Origin: Notospermus geniculatus
Taxonomy: Eukaryota; Nemertea; Pilidiophora; Heteronemertea; Lineidae
Assembly (NCBI GenBank): GCA_002633025.1
Contig: NMRB01001581.1
Span: 1-64,000, forward strand
Reading direction: 5' to 3'
DNA: 64,000 nucleotides
Position numbers and translations under genes: made by a program. Positions 48,606-60,914 of this stretch are shown here, piece after piece; position 1 is the first letter of the stretch; each line of letters begins with the position of its first letter. The notes under the pieces were generated by a model. It ran no database searches, was not told where the DNA came from, and was given only the letters and a program-made list of their open reading frames with translations.

Positions 48606-51401
48606 CAATGATTTTGTTCTCGTTCTTTTTTATCAGTTATTGAATTGATTCCTTTTATTCAAGGTCAAGTGAATTCCAGTCATTTTTCATCCCCGTTTTT
48701 CTCAAATTCGGTATTTAATTGAATACTATAGATCTCCGTGCTTTGGAGCAGATTCTAGCAGGTGTATAGCTAAGGGGCCTAGGCCCAAATCATATCCCAT
48801 GACTCGAGGACTATCCATGAACGACTTCTACCTTGGGCAAGGCCCACCTACATATACCATGGTATCAGAGGTGACGAGCATTTAGTCCATGAGGTCGATA
48901 TGTTGGCTATAGATAAATCAGCTCCTGGCATTTTCGTGCCAGTTATACACTAATAAACCAAACATGAAACTTAGGCACCCCAAGGAAAATTATTGGGTTT
49001 CGACGACTTTTGTGCTGGCAACCCAGTAGGGCATGTTGGTCACACCCTTGCTGCATAAAATTTGTTGTAATGAAGAAAATTGTTGGCTTATCGTCTGGAT
49101 GGCATGACAATCCTTTTGACCCCCTGTGAGATTTATATTATATGTTATTAACGAGCGTGTTTTTGTTTTGTTGGATCATTTGCTTTGGGTTGATCATAAT
49201 TGATACCACAGAGAGGCATACCCAAAATCTCAAAGATGAAGCTTGAAGGTTTATCGGATTTCCCACTTATGCCCTTAGGAACTCAGGAGGTTTTATCATT
49301 CTGATGAACATTGCACCAGTGCTTGTGAACTGACACTGGAAAATTGTTGAGGAGACGTATTCATATTTTGCCCACTTTTATCGTCGATTTTGGCAGGATG
49401 GCGACTTCAGCTGCAGCTCCCTTTCCCCCGCGTACGCCGTCGTCGGGATAATGGAAAGACACTCCTTCTGTCGCCCCTTGATTTTCTTTCTGTCTCGTTA
49501 CCGATACGTTGTCTTCGATACGGGAAAGACATCCCTCCTGTCGTCCCTTGACTATTTTTTTTTGTCTTACGTCTCATTAGGATAAGAAGTTGTCTTAAGT
49601 TGTCCCTCGAACTTGCTTTCTGCCACTTAGAAGAGAGATTCATCTTTAGGTTATCCCCCTAACTGTCTTTCCCTGGAATATATCCGTTAATCAGTCACTT
49701 GATGATATAGCCTTCATCGATCTCTAGCAGGAAATTAGCAAGTTGCAGTATTAATTGGGAATCTGATGTGTCGCCTAACTAACGAAGGTCGCCGAAACTT
49801 TCGGAACACTTAGGAGAGAATCTTCTAGCTGTGTGTCTCCTAATTGGGGCCAGAAAGCTCTGTAATGACTTTCTTGACATTTCTAGATGTCATGTCAGGT
49901 TGGAGAGGGAAGCACAGCCTCGTCACTAGGTTCTTTTGTGATGCCGTAAAGTGTCTGCACGCTGTAGCGTCCTTAGAATAGTTTATCGACCAGTGTTGCC
50001 AAATTTTTTGTTTCGGGTTACACAATGATTTTGTTCTCGTTCTTTTTTATCAGTTATTGAATTGATTCCTTTTATTCAAGGTCAAGTGAATTCCAGTCAT
50101 TTTTCATCCCCGATTTTCTAATACTATAGATCGCCGTGCTTTGGAGCAATTTCTAGCAGGTATATAGCTAAGGGGCCTAGGCCCAAAATCATACCCCATT
50201 ACTCGAGGGCTATCCATGAACGACTTCTACCTTGGGCAAGGCCCCACCTATTGCATGCCATGGTATCAGAGGTGATGAGCATTTAGTCCATGAGGTCGAT
50301 ATGTGATAAATCAGCTCCTGGCATTTTCGTGCCAGTTATACACTAATAAACCAAACATGAAACTTAGGCACCCCAAGGAAAATTATTGGGTTTCAACGAC
50401 TTTTGTGCTGGCAACCCAGAAGGGCATGTTGGTCACACCCTTGCTGCATGAAATTTGTTGTAATGAAGAAAATTGTTGGCTTATCGTCTGGATGGCATGA
50501 CAATCCTTTTGACCCCCTGTGAGATTTATATTATATGTTATTAACCAGCGTGTTTTTGTTTTGTTGGATCATTTGCGTTGGGTTGATCATACCACACAGA
50601 GGCATACCCAAAATCTCAAAGATGAAGCTTGAAGGTTTATCGGATTTCCCACTTATGACCTTAGGAACTCAGGAGGTTTTATCATTCTGATGAACTTTGC
50701 ACCAATGCTTGTAAACTGACACTGGAAAATTGTTGAGGAGACGTATTTATATTTAACCCACTTTTATAGTCGATTTTGGCAGGATAGCGACTTCAGCTAC
50801 AGCTCCCTTCCCCCCGCGTACACCGTCGTCGGGATAAAGGAAAGACACTCCTTCTGTTGTCCCTTGATTTTCTTTCTGTCTCGTTAACGATACGTTGTCT
50901 TCGATACGGGAAAGACATCCCTCCTGTCGTCCCTTGACTATTTTTTTTGTCTTACGTCTCATTAGGATGTTGTCTTAAGTTGTCCCTCGAACTTGCTTTC
51001 TGCCACTTAGAAGAGAGATTCATCTTTAGGTCATCCCCCTAACTGTCTTTCCCTGGAATATATCCGTTAATCAGTCACTTGATGATATAGCCTTCATCGA
51101 TCTCTAGCAGGAAATTAGCAAGTTGCAGTATTAATTGGGAATCTGATGTGTCGCCTAACTAACGAAGGTCACCGAAACTTTCGGAACACTTAGGAGAGAA
51201 TCTTCTAGATGACTGTGTGTCTCCTAATTGGGGCCAGAAAGCTCTGTAATGACTTTCTTGACATTTCTAGATGTCATGTCAGGTTGGAGAGGGAAGCACA
51301 ACCTCGTCACTAGGTTCTTTTGTGATGCCGTAAAGTGTCTGCACGCTGTAGCGTCCTTAGAATAGTTTATCGGCTAGTGTTGCCAAATTTTTTGTTTCGA
51401 G
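48606..51401 (+). repeat. Tandem direct duplication, about 1.4-kb unit, two copies
   Basis: Copy 1 is about 48606-50020 and copy 2 about 50023-51401. Both begin AATGATTTTGTTCTCGTTCT and end GTTGCCAAATTTTTTGTTTC. They differ by small indels and substitutions (for example, a missing GGCTATA step near 50303). No gap character separates them. Each contains a short run of degenerate internal repeats of about 65-70 bp (GGGAAAGACATCCCTCCTGT type, near 49440-49620 and 50830-50990), whose complement gives Arg-rich frames that are not called. Confidence 0.92.
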
Positions 51402-52727
51402 TTCCTCGACTTGCAACTTGCATCATGATAAAAAAGGCAAGTAATGTAAGATAAACTAAATTTCGTGGAGAAACGGATACCTTGGGACAAGGTTGAACGG
51501 CGTTACCAATTGCGAAATTTGTGATACCCCTCCCACCAATTAGGGTGTGACTCAATCAGGTGTAATGTATTCTTCCACTTCGTCTGTCCATCATCGGAAC
51601 CCGAAATAGATTTTCCGGATTACTTCATCCTAGCTTGCCGTAATGAGAAGATAATCCGTTTACGGGAGCGAATGGGCTGCTGTCAATCACCCCGACTCCG
51701 GTTACTGGTCTCTGAAATGGCGCATTCTGAATAATGACGTGTCAACGTTGTCGTAAGATTGTCATCGTGTTGGATCTGAATCTTCTCAACCCTTTTGCAT
51801 TAAATCGAAGTCCACGACTACCAGTTCTTACTGGTGCCTCGTTCCTAGATTTTGTATTATACCTTGAAGACAAATCACGAAATTCGTTAAAGTACATCGT
51901 ACACCACCATGAAGAAAAGTAATTATGGGCCAAATCATTTACTTCACGGGCCATGATCATTTCTCAACCTATTATTGGTGTTCAATACCTGGTAATTCCA
52001 TTGGCTGTCTGATATGTCGTGTAACACGGTGATGATTTGTCCGAGGTGACTATTCTTTATTACTATTCCGTATTTCGAGTGACGAATTTGTCAGTTTTGA
52101 CACAAAATGTGTAAAACAATTCCCGTTTTTGATTATGAATAAATTAGTCCATCGTTACTTCCAAAATCTGCATTGATTACGTCTCGTCATGTTGCATGTG
52201 TCACCTATTTTTGATATTGAATAATACTGGGTTTTTAAAACAAAGATTTAGTTGCTATTTAGCAATCTACACGCGATGATAATCTGGCTCTGGTTTTTCT
52301 TCCGAGGTAACACACCGCATTTTTGTCGTACAAATCCGTAGTTTCTATCTGTCACGTTTGATAGTTTCTTTTCGATTTGGAAGCTTTTTTTGTTTTTCAC
52401 TTGATTTGTTGAAGGCATTGGAAATGCCAAAAAAATTGACCAATGTACTGAAGAATACAAAGCTCTGTGTATCATTTCACTTTTTGTGCGTCTGAACAAG
52501 TCATGAAAGAGATGTTGAGTCCCTGCCTCTGTAGGCCGTATGGCTCCCTCTCCCCTCCGTTTTAGCTTCAATCCATTTTCTATTATAGACGGTCACAATT
52601 ATGCCTTTCGTCAGTCATAATGATGACAACGTTCCCTTCAAAAATACGTATGAAGTGCAAACTTCGGTTGTGGTCACATAAAGCCTGTTTCGTGGTTTTC
52701 AGTCGCCATCTCCGTTTCTCCTTTCAG
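51402..52727 (+). other. Intron or 5' flank of AHR
   Basis: Sequence immediately upstream of the AHR bHLH exon, ending in a good acceptor (CCGTTTCTCCTTTCAG at 52727). The AHR first exon, usually a short one with the start codon and a basic stretch, was looked for here and further left but not recognised. A 107-codon minus-strand frame at 52248-52571 is not called. Confidence 0.45.
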
Positions 52728-52915
52728 TGTCAAGACGCCGATGAAAGACCCGCCAAAGAGCAATCCTAGCAAACGCCACAGAGAACGTTTAAATGGTGAG
52801 CTGGACCACTTGGCCAGCTTATTGCCATTTGAACAGAGCATCATCTCAAAACTTGACAAGCTCTCCATACTCAGATTGAGTGTCAGCTACCTCCGGACAA
52901 AAAGTTACTGCCAAG
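52728..52915 (+). CDS. AHR: Aryl hydrocarbon receptor, bHLH exon (exon 2 equivalent)
   Basis: Bounded by a strong acceptor and the donor AAG/GTATGG, the frame encodes the DNA-binding basic region [20 protein letters not shown], then [20 protein letters not shown] and [11 protein letters not shown]. This is the AHR-specific bHLH signature: in vertebrate AHR the same segment reads NPSKRHR-x-RLN-x-ELD-x-LASLLPF and [21 protein letters not shown] is a cytosolic ligand-activated factor of the bHLH-PAS family that enters the nucleus and pairs with ARNT at xenobiotic response elements; invertebrate forms mostly act in development. The exon starts with one base completing a codon (KT/V-type junction) and ends in phase 1. 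An internal ATG at 52741 is not a likely start because the family has a preceding exon. Confidence 0.95.
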
Positions 52916-55368
52916 GTATGGAAATTTTACACATCGTGTTCCAGGTTTTAGAATCACACGATGTTTCCTTTGTGGTAGAACTAGTATACGCCAGTCTTCG
53001 GACTCATTCGCGAGACCTCATGGCCGACCGTTCTGATGAAACCATCATGAGGACATTTTTTCCCATTTTCTCAACGTTTACCGTCATTGCATGGGAAACT
53101 AGCTGTTGTCGTCTCGGCGGCGGCAATTTCCTTAATCAGGATGGCAATCATTCACGGATCCCATCAAGCTTTTGCTGTGACTGATGGAGCATTTTGAATT
53201 ACTGAATGGGGATGGTTTATGTTTATACTGTGAATATCTTATGTGGTATGCTGCTCGAAATATTCCTAGAAACAGAAGACTAAAGTTCTGTGGCCTTTTG
53301 CTGCGGAAATCAGCAGCCCATTGATCCCCCTCCTACCATTTGGTAATGTTTTGGTATTGTAAAACCCCGCCCAACTGACCTCTGTGGTATAACACGGCCA
53401 ACAAGATGCTGAAGAACAACGGTTTTCCCCACGTCCGCTGACTGTCATTTGATTTCATTATTGTCGTTTTTGTTCGGATGGGTTCGACAATCACTCCGTC
53501 TCCCCTCCCACTGTCTCTCTCGCTGTGACCTTTCCCATCAGGAAGTGCTCACTGACCATAAGTGTTACGTTACAACTATCGCAGTTGAGGCTGGACACTC
53601 AGGGTTTTGGATAATTGGCGTTGAGGAGAAACCGAATGCTTTCAAATGCTCAGCTTCTGCAATTCAGTCTTTCTCTTGACTTCAATGAGAACGTCGGGCG
53701 AGAAATCGTATGCTCTGTTTTAGAACTTTCTTCTGTTTTGCCAAAACAAAGGTGAACACGGTCCGGTGTGTACGACAGCCAGTGTTTTGCAGCTTCTTTT
53801 TTGCCACACAACTGCTACTCTTCTGATGTCTATAGTCTGATGATCGGATGAGGCTCTGGACCCTGACTATACTTGTATAGAACGCCAGTACGATTCTGTG
53901 AACTGCTTCCAATGGACAAATCTTCCTAAATTTCCCATCATACATTCAGCATCCCAAACAAAAGATAAGTTCATTTAATTAACACAAGACAAGAGCAAAA
54001 TTGTCCTCAAAGGTCTCCGTGGACTCCACTGTAATTTTCTCTATTCAACGTTGGGGATGTTCAAGTCATTGTCTCATTTGGCTCCCACAGTTATAATTAG
54101 GGATTCAACGGCACCCCAAGTTGGCTCCAATCAAAGGTTTACGCTGATTTCATCATTTTTGTTGTCAGTCATTTTGGAAAGTTTAATTTACCATAGAAAG
54201 CAATAGCTAGCCATATAATCATTTTGAGGTGAGGAGGAGCTTGATAATTCAAGGAGCGGGATTTGCAGACAATGCTAGCTTTACGGGATAGTAGCAGCTC
54301 TCGTGGTAAGGAGTATGGGGGTGGCTTGTCTTTGTCTTAGCAGCAGGACTCCCGGGGACCCCATTCTGGGTCCCATTAAATTAATTAGTGTCATCTTCTG
54401 TAGACTGATGAGTATTTTGGGACTGCCTAATTACCTTGAGTAAATAGCCTAAATACCCTTGATGATCGACACAGGCACTGCGATGGATATCTGTGCGTGA
54501 TTTTGCATTTTCCCTTCATGGAATCGAGAAAGGTTTTCATTATCTCGTGGAAAAATTTTGCAGGGAAGTAGACGATTCAATGCTCTGTCTACAGGGCAAA
54601 CGTTACATCATAATTCTGACTGGCTGCAGTACTACGTCGAAGGGAGCCTGATATGTAGGCCTGCGTACATTACAAGATAGATCGTGCAGTGATCCTGCGG
54701 CTGATGTTTATTTCTAATTGGAGGTGGACACCACTGGCTCTGATCCTGATGCAACACATACCACATACTAGAATACGCACCTTCAAAAAATTCGTTTCTG
54801 CATTTGAGATGTTGTAGTTGAGTTCAACCGAGGGGTTAAAAACCAATCATTGTACAAATTAGAAAATACTTATTCCTTCCAAGTCCTTTAATGACGACTC
54901 CCAGAACACCTGTTTGGATGCCAATTTCCAACAGAACCACAGCTACCTCACTGATGATTGGCAAGCTGATCCCCGGGAAATGACTCAAAATGAACAGATG
55001 AAGTCATTGAGAGAACGTTTTGAGATTCTGATGACAGCCACCTGCTTTGTTAAAGAGTGAAGTTTTCAAAACCATATCAGTCTCTCAGGGTTTATTTCTT
55101 TAGGCATGTTAGCATTTGGTCCATAATTCACAATTTTCCAATCTCTGACTTCTCGTCTTTGTGCTTAAACAGTAAGCTTGGCATATCAAAGCGCTAACGA
55201 TTTTAGCACTACCAACTCACATAGGGGTTACTTGAATTGGCCAAGGCCTACTCATGATAGCAAAAAGGGGTTATTTGAAGACGAATAGCATCCCTTGAAA
55301 TCTCTGGAAACGAAGAGTCGAGATCCATGCTCAACATAAAAGTGTTGTCTGCACCTGGTCACTTAATA
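52916..55368 (+). other. AHR intron, left part
   Basis: Non-coding. Frames that run on from the bHLH exon (to 53184) are read-through into the intron, and the donor at 52916 is far better supported. No repeats of note until the MITE at 55369. Confidence 0.6.
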
Positions 55369-55837
55369 GTTGCGCTTCCACTACAAAAAAAGCCGCTCTT
55401 GTTCTGCTTCCATTACAGAATTGCCGGGTTTAATAAGTCCGGTTCTATTAAGTGCGGATCTATTTAGTTTGGATAGGTCATGCACAGTCGCAAGCGACCG
55501 TGGAGCCACCTGTAGCCGAGCATAATACTACAAATAGATCCGGTGTTATTGCCATTCCACTACAAAATTTATCCGCATCTAGATTCGGAGTATGATCGGC
55601 TATGCTATCCGAACTAAATAGATCCGCACTTAATAGAACCGGACTTTTTAAACCCGGCAATTCTGTAATGGAAGCAGAATAAGAGCGGACAAATACCGGC
55701 TTTTTTGTAGTGGAAGCGCAACTCGAACTAAATAGATCCGCACTTAATAGAACCGGACTTATTAAACACGGCAATTCTGTAATGGAAGCAGAATAAGAGC
55801 GGACAAATACCGGCTTTTTTTGTAGTGGAAGCGCAAC
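55369..55837. mobile_element. 469-bp MITE with about 105-bp inverted repeats and TA target duplication
   Basis: The left arm begins GTTGCGCTTCCACTACAAAA and the right arm ends with its reverse complement; TA flanks both sides. The arms pair through GCCGGGTTTAATAAGTCCGG and AGTGCGGATCTATTTAGTT. The right arm is present twice in tandem (about 55612-55722 and 55730-55837), an internal duplication. It lies in the AHR intron. A 147-codon minus-strand frame crossing the element arises from repeat sequence and is not called. Confidence 0.88.
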
Positions 55838-58254
55838 TATTATTCGAGAATGCTTGTTGCAGAAGTTTTGCAGACTTTTGATTCGCGTGTCTAACTTCCT
55901 GATACGACTGTCGTTTACCATCTTCTTCCAATAAGTATGGACCAGATGAAGCCACTTTCAATTACTTGCATGACTTCTGGTCAACGATTTTAAGCCTCAG
56001 AGCCTCTAGCTCCCCATTACTGCACAAACTAGCCACTTGACTCAATCATACAATCTATTTTTTTCAAATTTCCCTCATCAGTGTTTGATCCATTAGAAGC
56101 TTTCCAAATTATTACCTTTATTAATGTTTCTGGAGCCCACCGGTGAATCTGTGCCCAAAATCTCATGGTGTGCTAAGAGTAGTAATGTTGAGAGTAGGCC
56201 TCTATCTCCACAGCAGAGCCAACAGAATATTGAGTGTTGACCGGAAGTAGTCAAGCTGGACATGCGCAGGAGTTGTGGAATGTCATGAGATGATTCCCTC
56301 ATTACTTACTACGCTGTTGAAATATTGCTCATTGACTGGCTCACAAGAAGGGCTTCCCTTGATGAACATTTCTGCTAGTCACGGAATATGTGGATATCCA
56401 GTATCACATTTTAGTTATCACCTACAGATATCAAGTGGCCCAGCCAAAGATGCAGAAAGTTTCCGAGAACTTCGATGAACTTGTCAGCTTCTAGTGCATT
56501 CCAAAGGTATCATGTACCTCATTAACAAGACAGTAATTAGCTATGTTTTTAACAGCAAAAAAAAATCATGGGAGTTAATTGGCTCATGATGAGAGAAAAA
56601 AGTGGGCTAATTTGTGGAGCTTAAAAATTGCACATCAGGTTGGAAGACTGCCCTTTTTTGTTCCAAACGGTAGCTTAAGTTTTGCATTTTGTGAAATAAC
56701 AAAACAGCAAATTTCGAAATGAACTCAATGGTGCCTGCTTTGTTCTTTTCATAGTCATCTGCAAAATTTCAACCGTTGCAGTCTCGGTAGCCTTATAGGA
56801 TCCCATGAACGTCCATAGAGATGAGGTCAGTCTACAGGACAAGCTGAATGCATGATTGCAAACCCAGACAAGGCTGTATGATGGTGATTTATGTTTGTTT
56901 TCAAAACCAGCCTCATCCATTCTTGTTACTGGATCAGTCCTGACAGCCCGATTTGTAGTAACGGCTTCACTGAGACAGCCGGGCCGATGATAATAACAGA
57001 GGTGCCGATTATGAATATCAAAATGAAGCATTTTGTTGCCATTGGTTACTGAAAATCACATTGGAGGATAAATGTTTCATGAACAGGGCAGTATCGATCA
57101 TCCCTGTAGATGTTAGATCGAGTTGAGAACGTTTCTCTCAGGGTTTTCAGGATTGTTAACGATGTGATGATAATAAATGCATAAAGATCAATGGTTATGA
57201 CGAACAGACTAACATGTATTGCCAGTTATCAAAGTTATCCCCACACAGGCACAGAATGAAAGTTCGACATTCCTCAGCATCTTTGGAAAGTAAAAAAATA
57301 CTGATGTTGACATATATGAGAATTAAACACACGTCTCCTCTCACTCAGCGTGGTGAGGTAAAAAATGCAATTTCCTTTTGCAGATAAAGTGAGAGAAAGA
57401 TACCTTCTGAGAATTGTCTTTTTTGGCAGTACATGCAATTGGTTGGCTAGTGTAAAATCACATCTTCACCCACAAGAGGTTCTCTGGATGTGCCCGAAAT
57501 AGCCTGAATGTAATACAGTGTGTATTGCCATTCACCAACACCTATCAGCTGTATAGAATTTTAAAAAATTCTTTGTAAATCTGTCCTAAAAATTCTTTGC
57601 TCATGAGCCTATTCTTCATTACCGTATCTCTCGTCAGTCAAGAGTATGTGAAATATTCACAATCACATGAATTCAACACCATAAATTGCATGTCTGTATC
57701 ATTTTGAAATTCATTCCACAGGGTAAAGGAATCTTTCTACCCTACACATTTTAGAACTAACCTGCATCTCCAGCTTTCTGAACAAAGTAGTCAATTAATC
57801 TACAGCCCATTCCCACTGTTGATGGCAAACATGGTGATGAACCAGCAAAGACCATTCCTTTATAATAAATAGCCAAGGCATGTACAATTAGCCCCTAATG
57901 TTTGACTGCGAAGGGAATAATGACTGTAGATTAAGGCAGGTCTGGGAGATGTCAGGTGTCAGAGGGTCATGTCCATGTATTAGTTTGGTCAAGGGATGGA
58001 TGACCACGACCCTCGGGGGCAACAGCAGACAGCCAGGATTGAGCTATCAATCAAGGGATGACAATCATTGATATGGCGGAGATGTATCATTGTTTAATAT
58101 TATAACAATTATCATTGTACATCATTTGGCTCAGCAAATATTTATACATCCATCATGGTGAGTGCACAGGTTTCTGTGAAAGAGCTATATCATTGTTGAT
58201 TTATGACTGAATTTTTTGGCCATGCATTACGACCTTAAAAATCATTGATGTTAG
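55838..58254 (+). other. AHR intron, middle part
   Basis: No supported exon, RNA or repeat. A 118-codon minus-strand frame at 56675-57031 has no splice or domain support. Confidence 0.5.
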
Positions 58255-58825
58255 TGTGTGGGAGTGAATTCAATACAAGGAAATGTAGGCCTCATAATTC
58301 CATTGATTTCTGGGGAGTGAATTCAATACAATAAAAGTGTAGGCCTCATAATCCTATTGGTTCGGGTGAGTGAATTCAATACAATAAAAGTGTAGGCCCC
58401 ATAATGCTATTGGTTGTGGGTGAGTGAATTCAATACAATAAAAGTGTAGGCCTNTGTAGGCCTCATAATCCTATTGGTTCGGGTGAATGAATTCAATACA
58501 AGGAAATGTAGGCCTCATAATCCTATTGGTTCGGGTGAGTGAATTCAATACAATGAAAGTGTAGGCCTCATAATCCTATTGGTTCGGGTGAGTGAATTCA
58601 ATACAATAAAAGTGTAGCCTCATAATCCTATTGGTTCGGGTGAGTGAATTCAATACAATAAAAGTGTAGGCCTCATAATCCTATTGGTTCGGGTGAGTGA
58701 ATTCAATACAATAAAAGTGTAGGCCCCATAATGCTATTGGTTTCTGGCGAGTGAATTCAATACAAAGGAAGTGTAGGCCTCGTCACCCATTGGTTTCTAT
58801 GTAGTGAATTCAATACAAGGCAACA
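58255..58825 (+). repeat. Minisatellite, about 53-bp unit, 11 copies
   Basis: The anchor GTGAATTCAATACA (GAATGAATTC in one unit) occurs eleven times. Between anchors the common words are AAAGTGTAGGCCTCATAATC and CTATTGGTTCGGGTGA. Units vary slightly. A single N at 58454 sits inside the array beside a duplicated TGTAGGCCT, so the true copy number is uncertain. It lies in the AHR intron about 0.5 kb before the next exon. No unique spacers, so not a CRISPR array. Confidence 0.95.
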
Positions 58826-59323
58826 AAAATGTTTTGGTTTGATGGATTAAAAGTGAATTTCAACTTGCTGAGACTGCTCATGACTTTTATTATAAATTAT
58901 TGGATTACCGTGTATAACATCCAGAAACTGGCTGATCATCACCAACCATGTCGAGCAAATGACCACCAGATCATGCATACCAACCTAATCATTTCTGACA
59001 ACATACTTGAACATCAAGCTACACCACTGAACAGCACTTACAAAGGCCATCTCATCAGAAGGGATGTGCCCATCTTGGCGGACTCTGCACACTATGGAGC
59101 ATGCTTTCATTAATTGGGTGCCTAGTTTATTTGCCATACCTCAGTGACTTTCTCTGCATCAGATGCCCTTTAATCATTTCAAAGTGATCCATTAGATGGG
59201 GGAAATTTTCAGTGTTAATCGACCATGCGTTTGGGACCGATCACAAAATGAATGCCTGACTCAGCCGTCAACAGTTTTTCTGTGCATTTTCTGTAATCTT
59301 CTGTTAATTTTTCTGTAATTCAG

Positions 59324-59373
59324 GAATGGCAATACGAAGCTCCCACTCTGAATTTGTCGCGATCCTTGATCAG
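59324..59373 (+). CDS. AHR: Aryl hydrocarbon receptor, linker exon after the bHLH (exon 3 equivalent)
   Basis: A 50-bp exon with a long pyrimidine-rich acceptor (ending TGTAATTCAG at 59323) and a donor-like CAG/GTACTT. Its first two bases complete the phase-1 codon left by the bHLH exon, giving G then MAIRSSHSEFVAILDQ, and it ends in phase 0. MAIRSSHSE lines up with VALKSSPTE, which directly follows the bHLH in vertebrate AHR, at the same exon boundary. Short length makes this less certain than the bHLH exon. The next exon should start the PAS-A domain; it was not found before the right edge. Confidence 0.65.
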
Positions 59374-60342
59374 GTACTTTCGTCATCTGACTACTTCAAA
59401 ATAACAAAGTCTCGAGAACATATAACTGAATTCGAGTACTTCGACCTGGGGCATGTGACCTGATGTACACACATTTATTCTTTCTTCACAACAGTGTGTT
59501 TCATTGAGTACAAGATACACCCATCCTAAATACAGGACAACGCAGATTTTCATGGTATCTTTTGGCACCATAGCGATGACATGTGACGCACAGAACAAGA
59601 GAAGAAATAGTCTTATTACCTCCTATTTACATTGTTAAAATTGTGCACAATGTTGGACGAGGTTTGGCATTGTCGTGCATTGTATCTTGCCCATAAAGGG
59701 GAGGAGTCAACAGGCCATCATGCTGTACCTCAAGTACGGAACCATTATCAAAGGACAAAAGCATTATTGTTGCTCATTGTTGCTGAAGTGCACTCCAAAG
59801 ATGTTAAGAGGATCTCAAGAAGTTTACACAGTGCAGTGCAGTATTGTGTGGCCTTTACCATCACTGGTATTACAAATACCTTTTTGGATGAATACATTTC
59901 GTAGTACTGCTCTGAATGCCATAATATCATATACTATAGTTGAAGCTATGTCAACAGGAGCCCATTTCGTTTCTTTCAATGCGTTCATTTATCAACTTGT
60001 CACACTTTTCTCATAGTATTCTATTGGTGCTTTTAATATCAGCATATTCATTTCTTTATTAGTCGCAATAACTTCTGTTGTAAATCTGCATGCATAATTA
60101 CTTCTGATTTATGCTTAATGGCAAATATGAACGTAAGAATCATATAGGTCGTAACTTCCATCAGTATGGAGCATTCAGATTCAAGGTGTTGATGGCTCAT
60201 GTTTTATTCATTTCAATGCAGTTTACTAGTAGAAGAAAGTAGTCGCCGTTATTTTATTGATGAAAACTTTATGTATGACTGCCTATGTGGGACACTGAAG
60301 GAAGACTCTAGGTCGTACGTACATCTAGGAGTCAAAACTGAA
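59374..60342 (+). other. Intron downstream of the AHR linker exon
   Basis: No further exon recognised. Two overlapping plus-strand frames (59632-59904 and 59675-60016) are open but lack acceptors, donors or PAS-like motifs. Confidence 0.45.
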
Positions 60343-60400
60343 GTTCAAAAACATCAGTAGTTCCTGTTTTTTAAAACAAGAAGTACTGATGTTTTTGAAC
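60343..60400. repeat. Near-perfect hairpin, arms of about 28 bp with almost no loop
   Basis: GTTCAAAAACATCAGTA followed by GTTCCTGTTTT folds back on AAAACAAGAAGTACTGATGTTTTTGAAC with two or three mismatches. The loop is only a few bases, unlike typical microRNA precursors, so a small MITE relic or cruciform-prone palindrome is more likely. Confidence 0.8.
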
Positions 60401-60914
60401 CTCAGCCGTGTTGAAGAAAGAAAAGAAAGAATCAGATATTTGCCTTCTTTTGGAAACTATGGAAGTCATCATAAATGTCATCGGAAATGAGATATATCAC
60501 CAATGTTGCCATTGTTTGTTTCAAATGAAGTTTAGTGACACCCAATGATTTTCGATGGCAATGATCCGGCAGCCAAGGATCCATATCCAAACAATGGGGC
60601 TATCTGAGATTGCATGACTACTGCCAATAAGTTTTCGAAGTTCACACCTCGAACATGCAATCCTGTTATTGTCTTGTACCCATTCACACCTGGATGATGA
60701 TCTGTACATATCAAGTCAATTCTCACATCGTGGATGACAATTTCTTCTTTCCCAGTTGATGCCGCAGATTGAATTTTTATAGGAAAATGAAACTTATGTC
60801 ATGCGAATAAGTAACCATTACAAACTGCTGTGTCACGTTGGTGTTTTTTCCTTGTCTTCTATAGATTTTGTCATATTGCGGTGAAATATAATTATGTCGT
60901 ATAAGATTGGTTAT

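Noticed and set aside
49407-49643. Arg/Lys-rich minus-strand frame (and its counterpart at 50753-50962)
   Set aside because: It is the complement of degenerate tandem repeats inside a duplicated block; composition reflects the repeat, not a protein.
52916-53184. Continuation of the AHR frame past the donor
   Set aside because: The frame stays open by chance but loses any similarity to AHR after 52915, where a good donor lies and where the exon boundary falls in other animals.
55478-55921. 147-codon minus-strand frame with an internal repeat
   Set aside because: It runs through the arms of a MITE; the repeated peptide simply mirrors the duplicated arm.
56675-57031. 118-codon minus-strand frame in the AHR intron
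   Set aside because: No splice sites, domain or compositional support.
58255-58825. CRISPR-like array
   Set aside because: The sequence between anchors is itself repeated in every unit, so there are no spacers.
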